DNA of 5,388 nucleotides from Clostridiales bacterium (GTDB lineage Bacteria; Bacillota; Clostridia; Christensenellales; Aristaeellaceae), in assembly GCA_012522875.1 (NCBI GenBank), contig JAAYJP010000208.1:1-5388 (forward strand), in the 5' to 3' direction. Made by a program: the position numbers and the translations under genes. Under the pieces are notes generated by a model. The model did no database searches, was not told the DNA's origin, and saw nothing but the letters and a program-made list of their open reading frames with translations. Shown here piece by piece: positions 5,382 to 5,388 of the stretch (the stretch's first letter is position 1; every line of letters begins with the position of its first letter).

Positions 5382-5388
5382 TGGGGAA

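Overview
The window reads as ordinary chromosomal DNA of a GC-rich bacterium, most likely an uncultured or gut-type Clostridia/Bacillota member. That placement is an inference. It rests on strong purine-rich Shine-Dalgarno sequences (GGAGG, AAGGAG, GAAAGGA) in front of every gene, a Clostridia-style signal peptide on the solute-binding protein, and the style of the pyruvate kinase and MoxR proteins. No 16S or marker gene is present to confirm it. Every supported gene lies on the minus strand, so the biological reading order runs from position 5388 down to 1.

Layout in transcription order: (1) a sigma-70/SigA-type promoter (5310-5338) drives pyk, pyruvate kinase (5271-3847). A compact intrinsic terminator (3824-3846) directly abuts its stop codon. 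(2) A three-gene carbohydrate ABC importer cassette follows: a MalG-like permease (3799-2963, GTG start), an extracellular solute-binding protein (2940-1726) and a MalF-like permease (1640-756, TTG start). A strong hairpin (1683-1712) fills the gap between the binding-protein gene and the second permease. A weaker terminator-like hairpin (682-709) ends the cassette. (3) A second good promoter (634-662, TATAAT with a 17-bp spacer) drives a MoxR-family AAA+ ATPase (584-1), which runs off the left edge of the window.

How they fit together: the importer brings in an oligosaccharide, sugar or polyol, with the substrate not determinable here. The cognate nucleotide-binding subunit is not in the window, so a shared MsmX/MalK-type ATPase encoded elsewhere is the likely partner. 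Pyruvate kinase catalyses the last ATP-yielding step of glycolysis, so its position upstream is metabolically sensible. The terminator suggests, however, that it is largely a separate transcription unit. The MoxR ATPase is a separate unit, and its usual partners (DUF58 and VWA-domain proteins) would be expected just beyond position 1.

I see no mobile element, CRISPR array, tRNA, rRNA or phage signal, and no clear novel system. The most notable points are the tight terminator-to-start junction between pyk and the importer with no visible importer promoter, the unusual permease-binding protein-permease gene order, the binding protein's apparent lack of a lipobox cysteine, and the structured spacer after the binding-protein gene.
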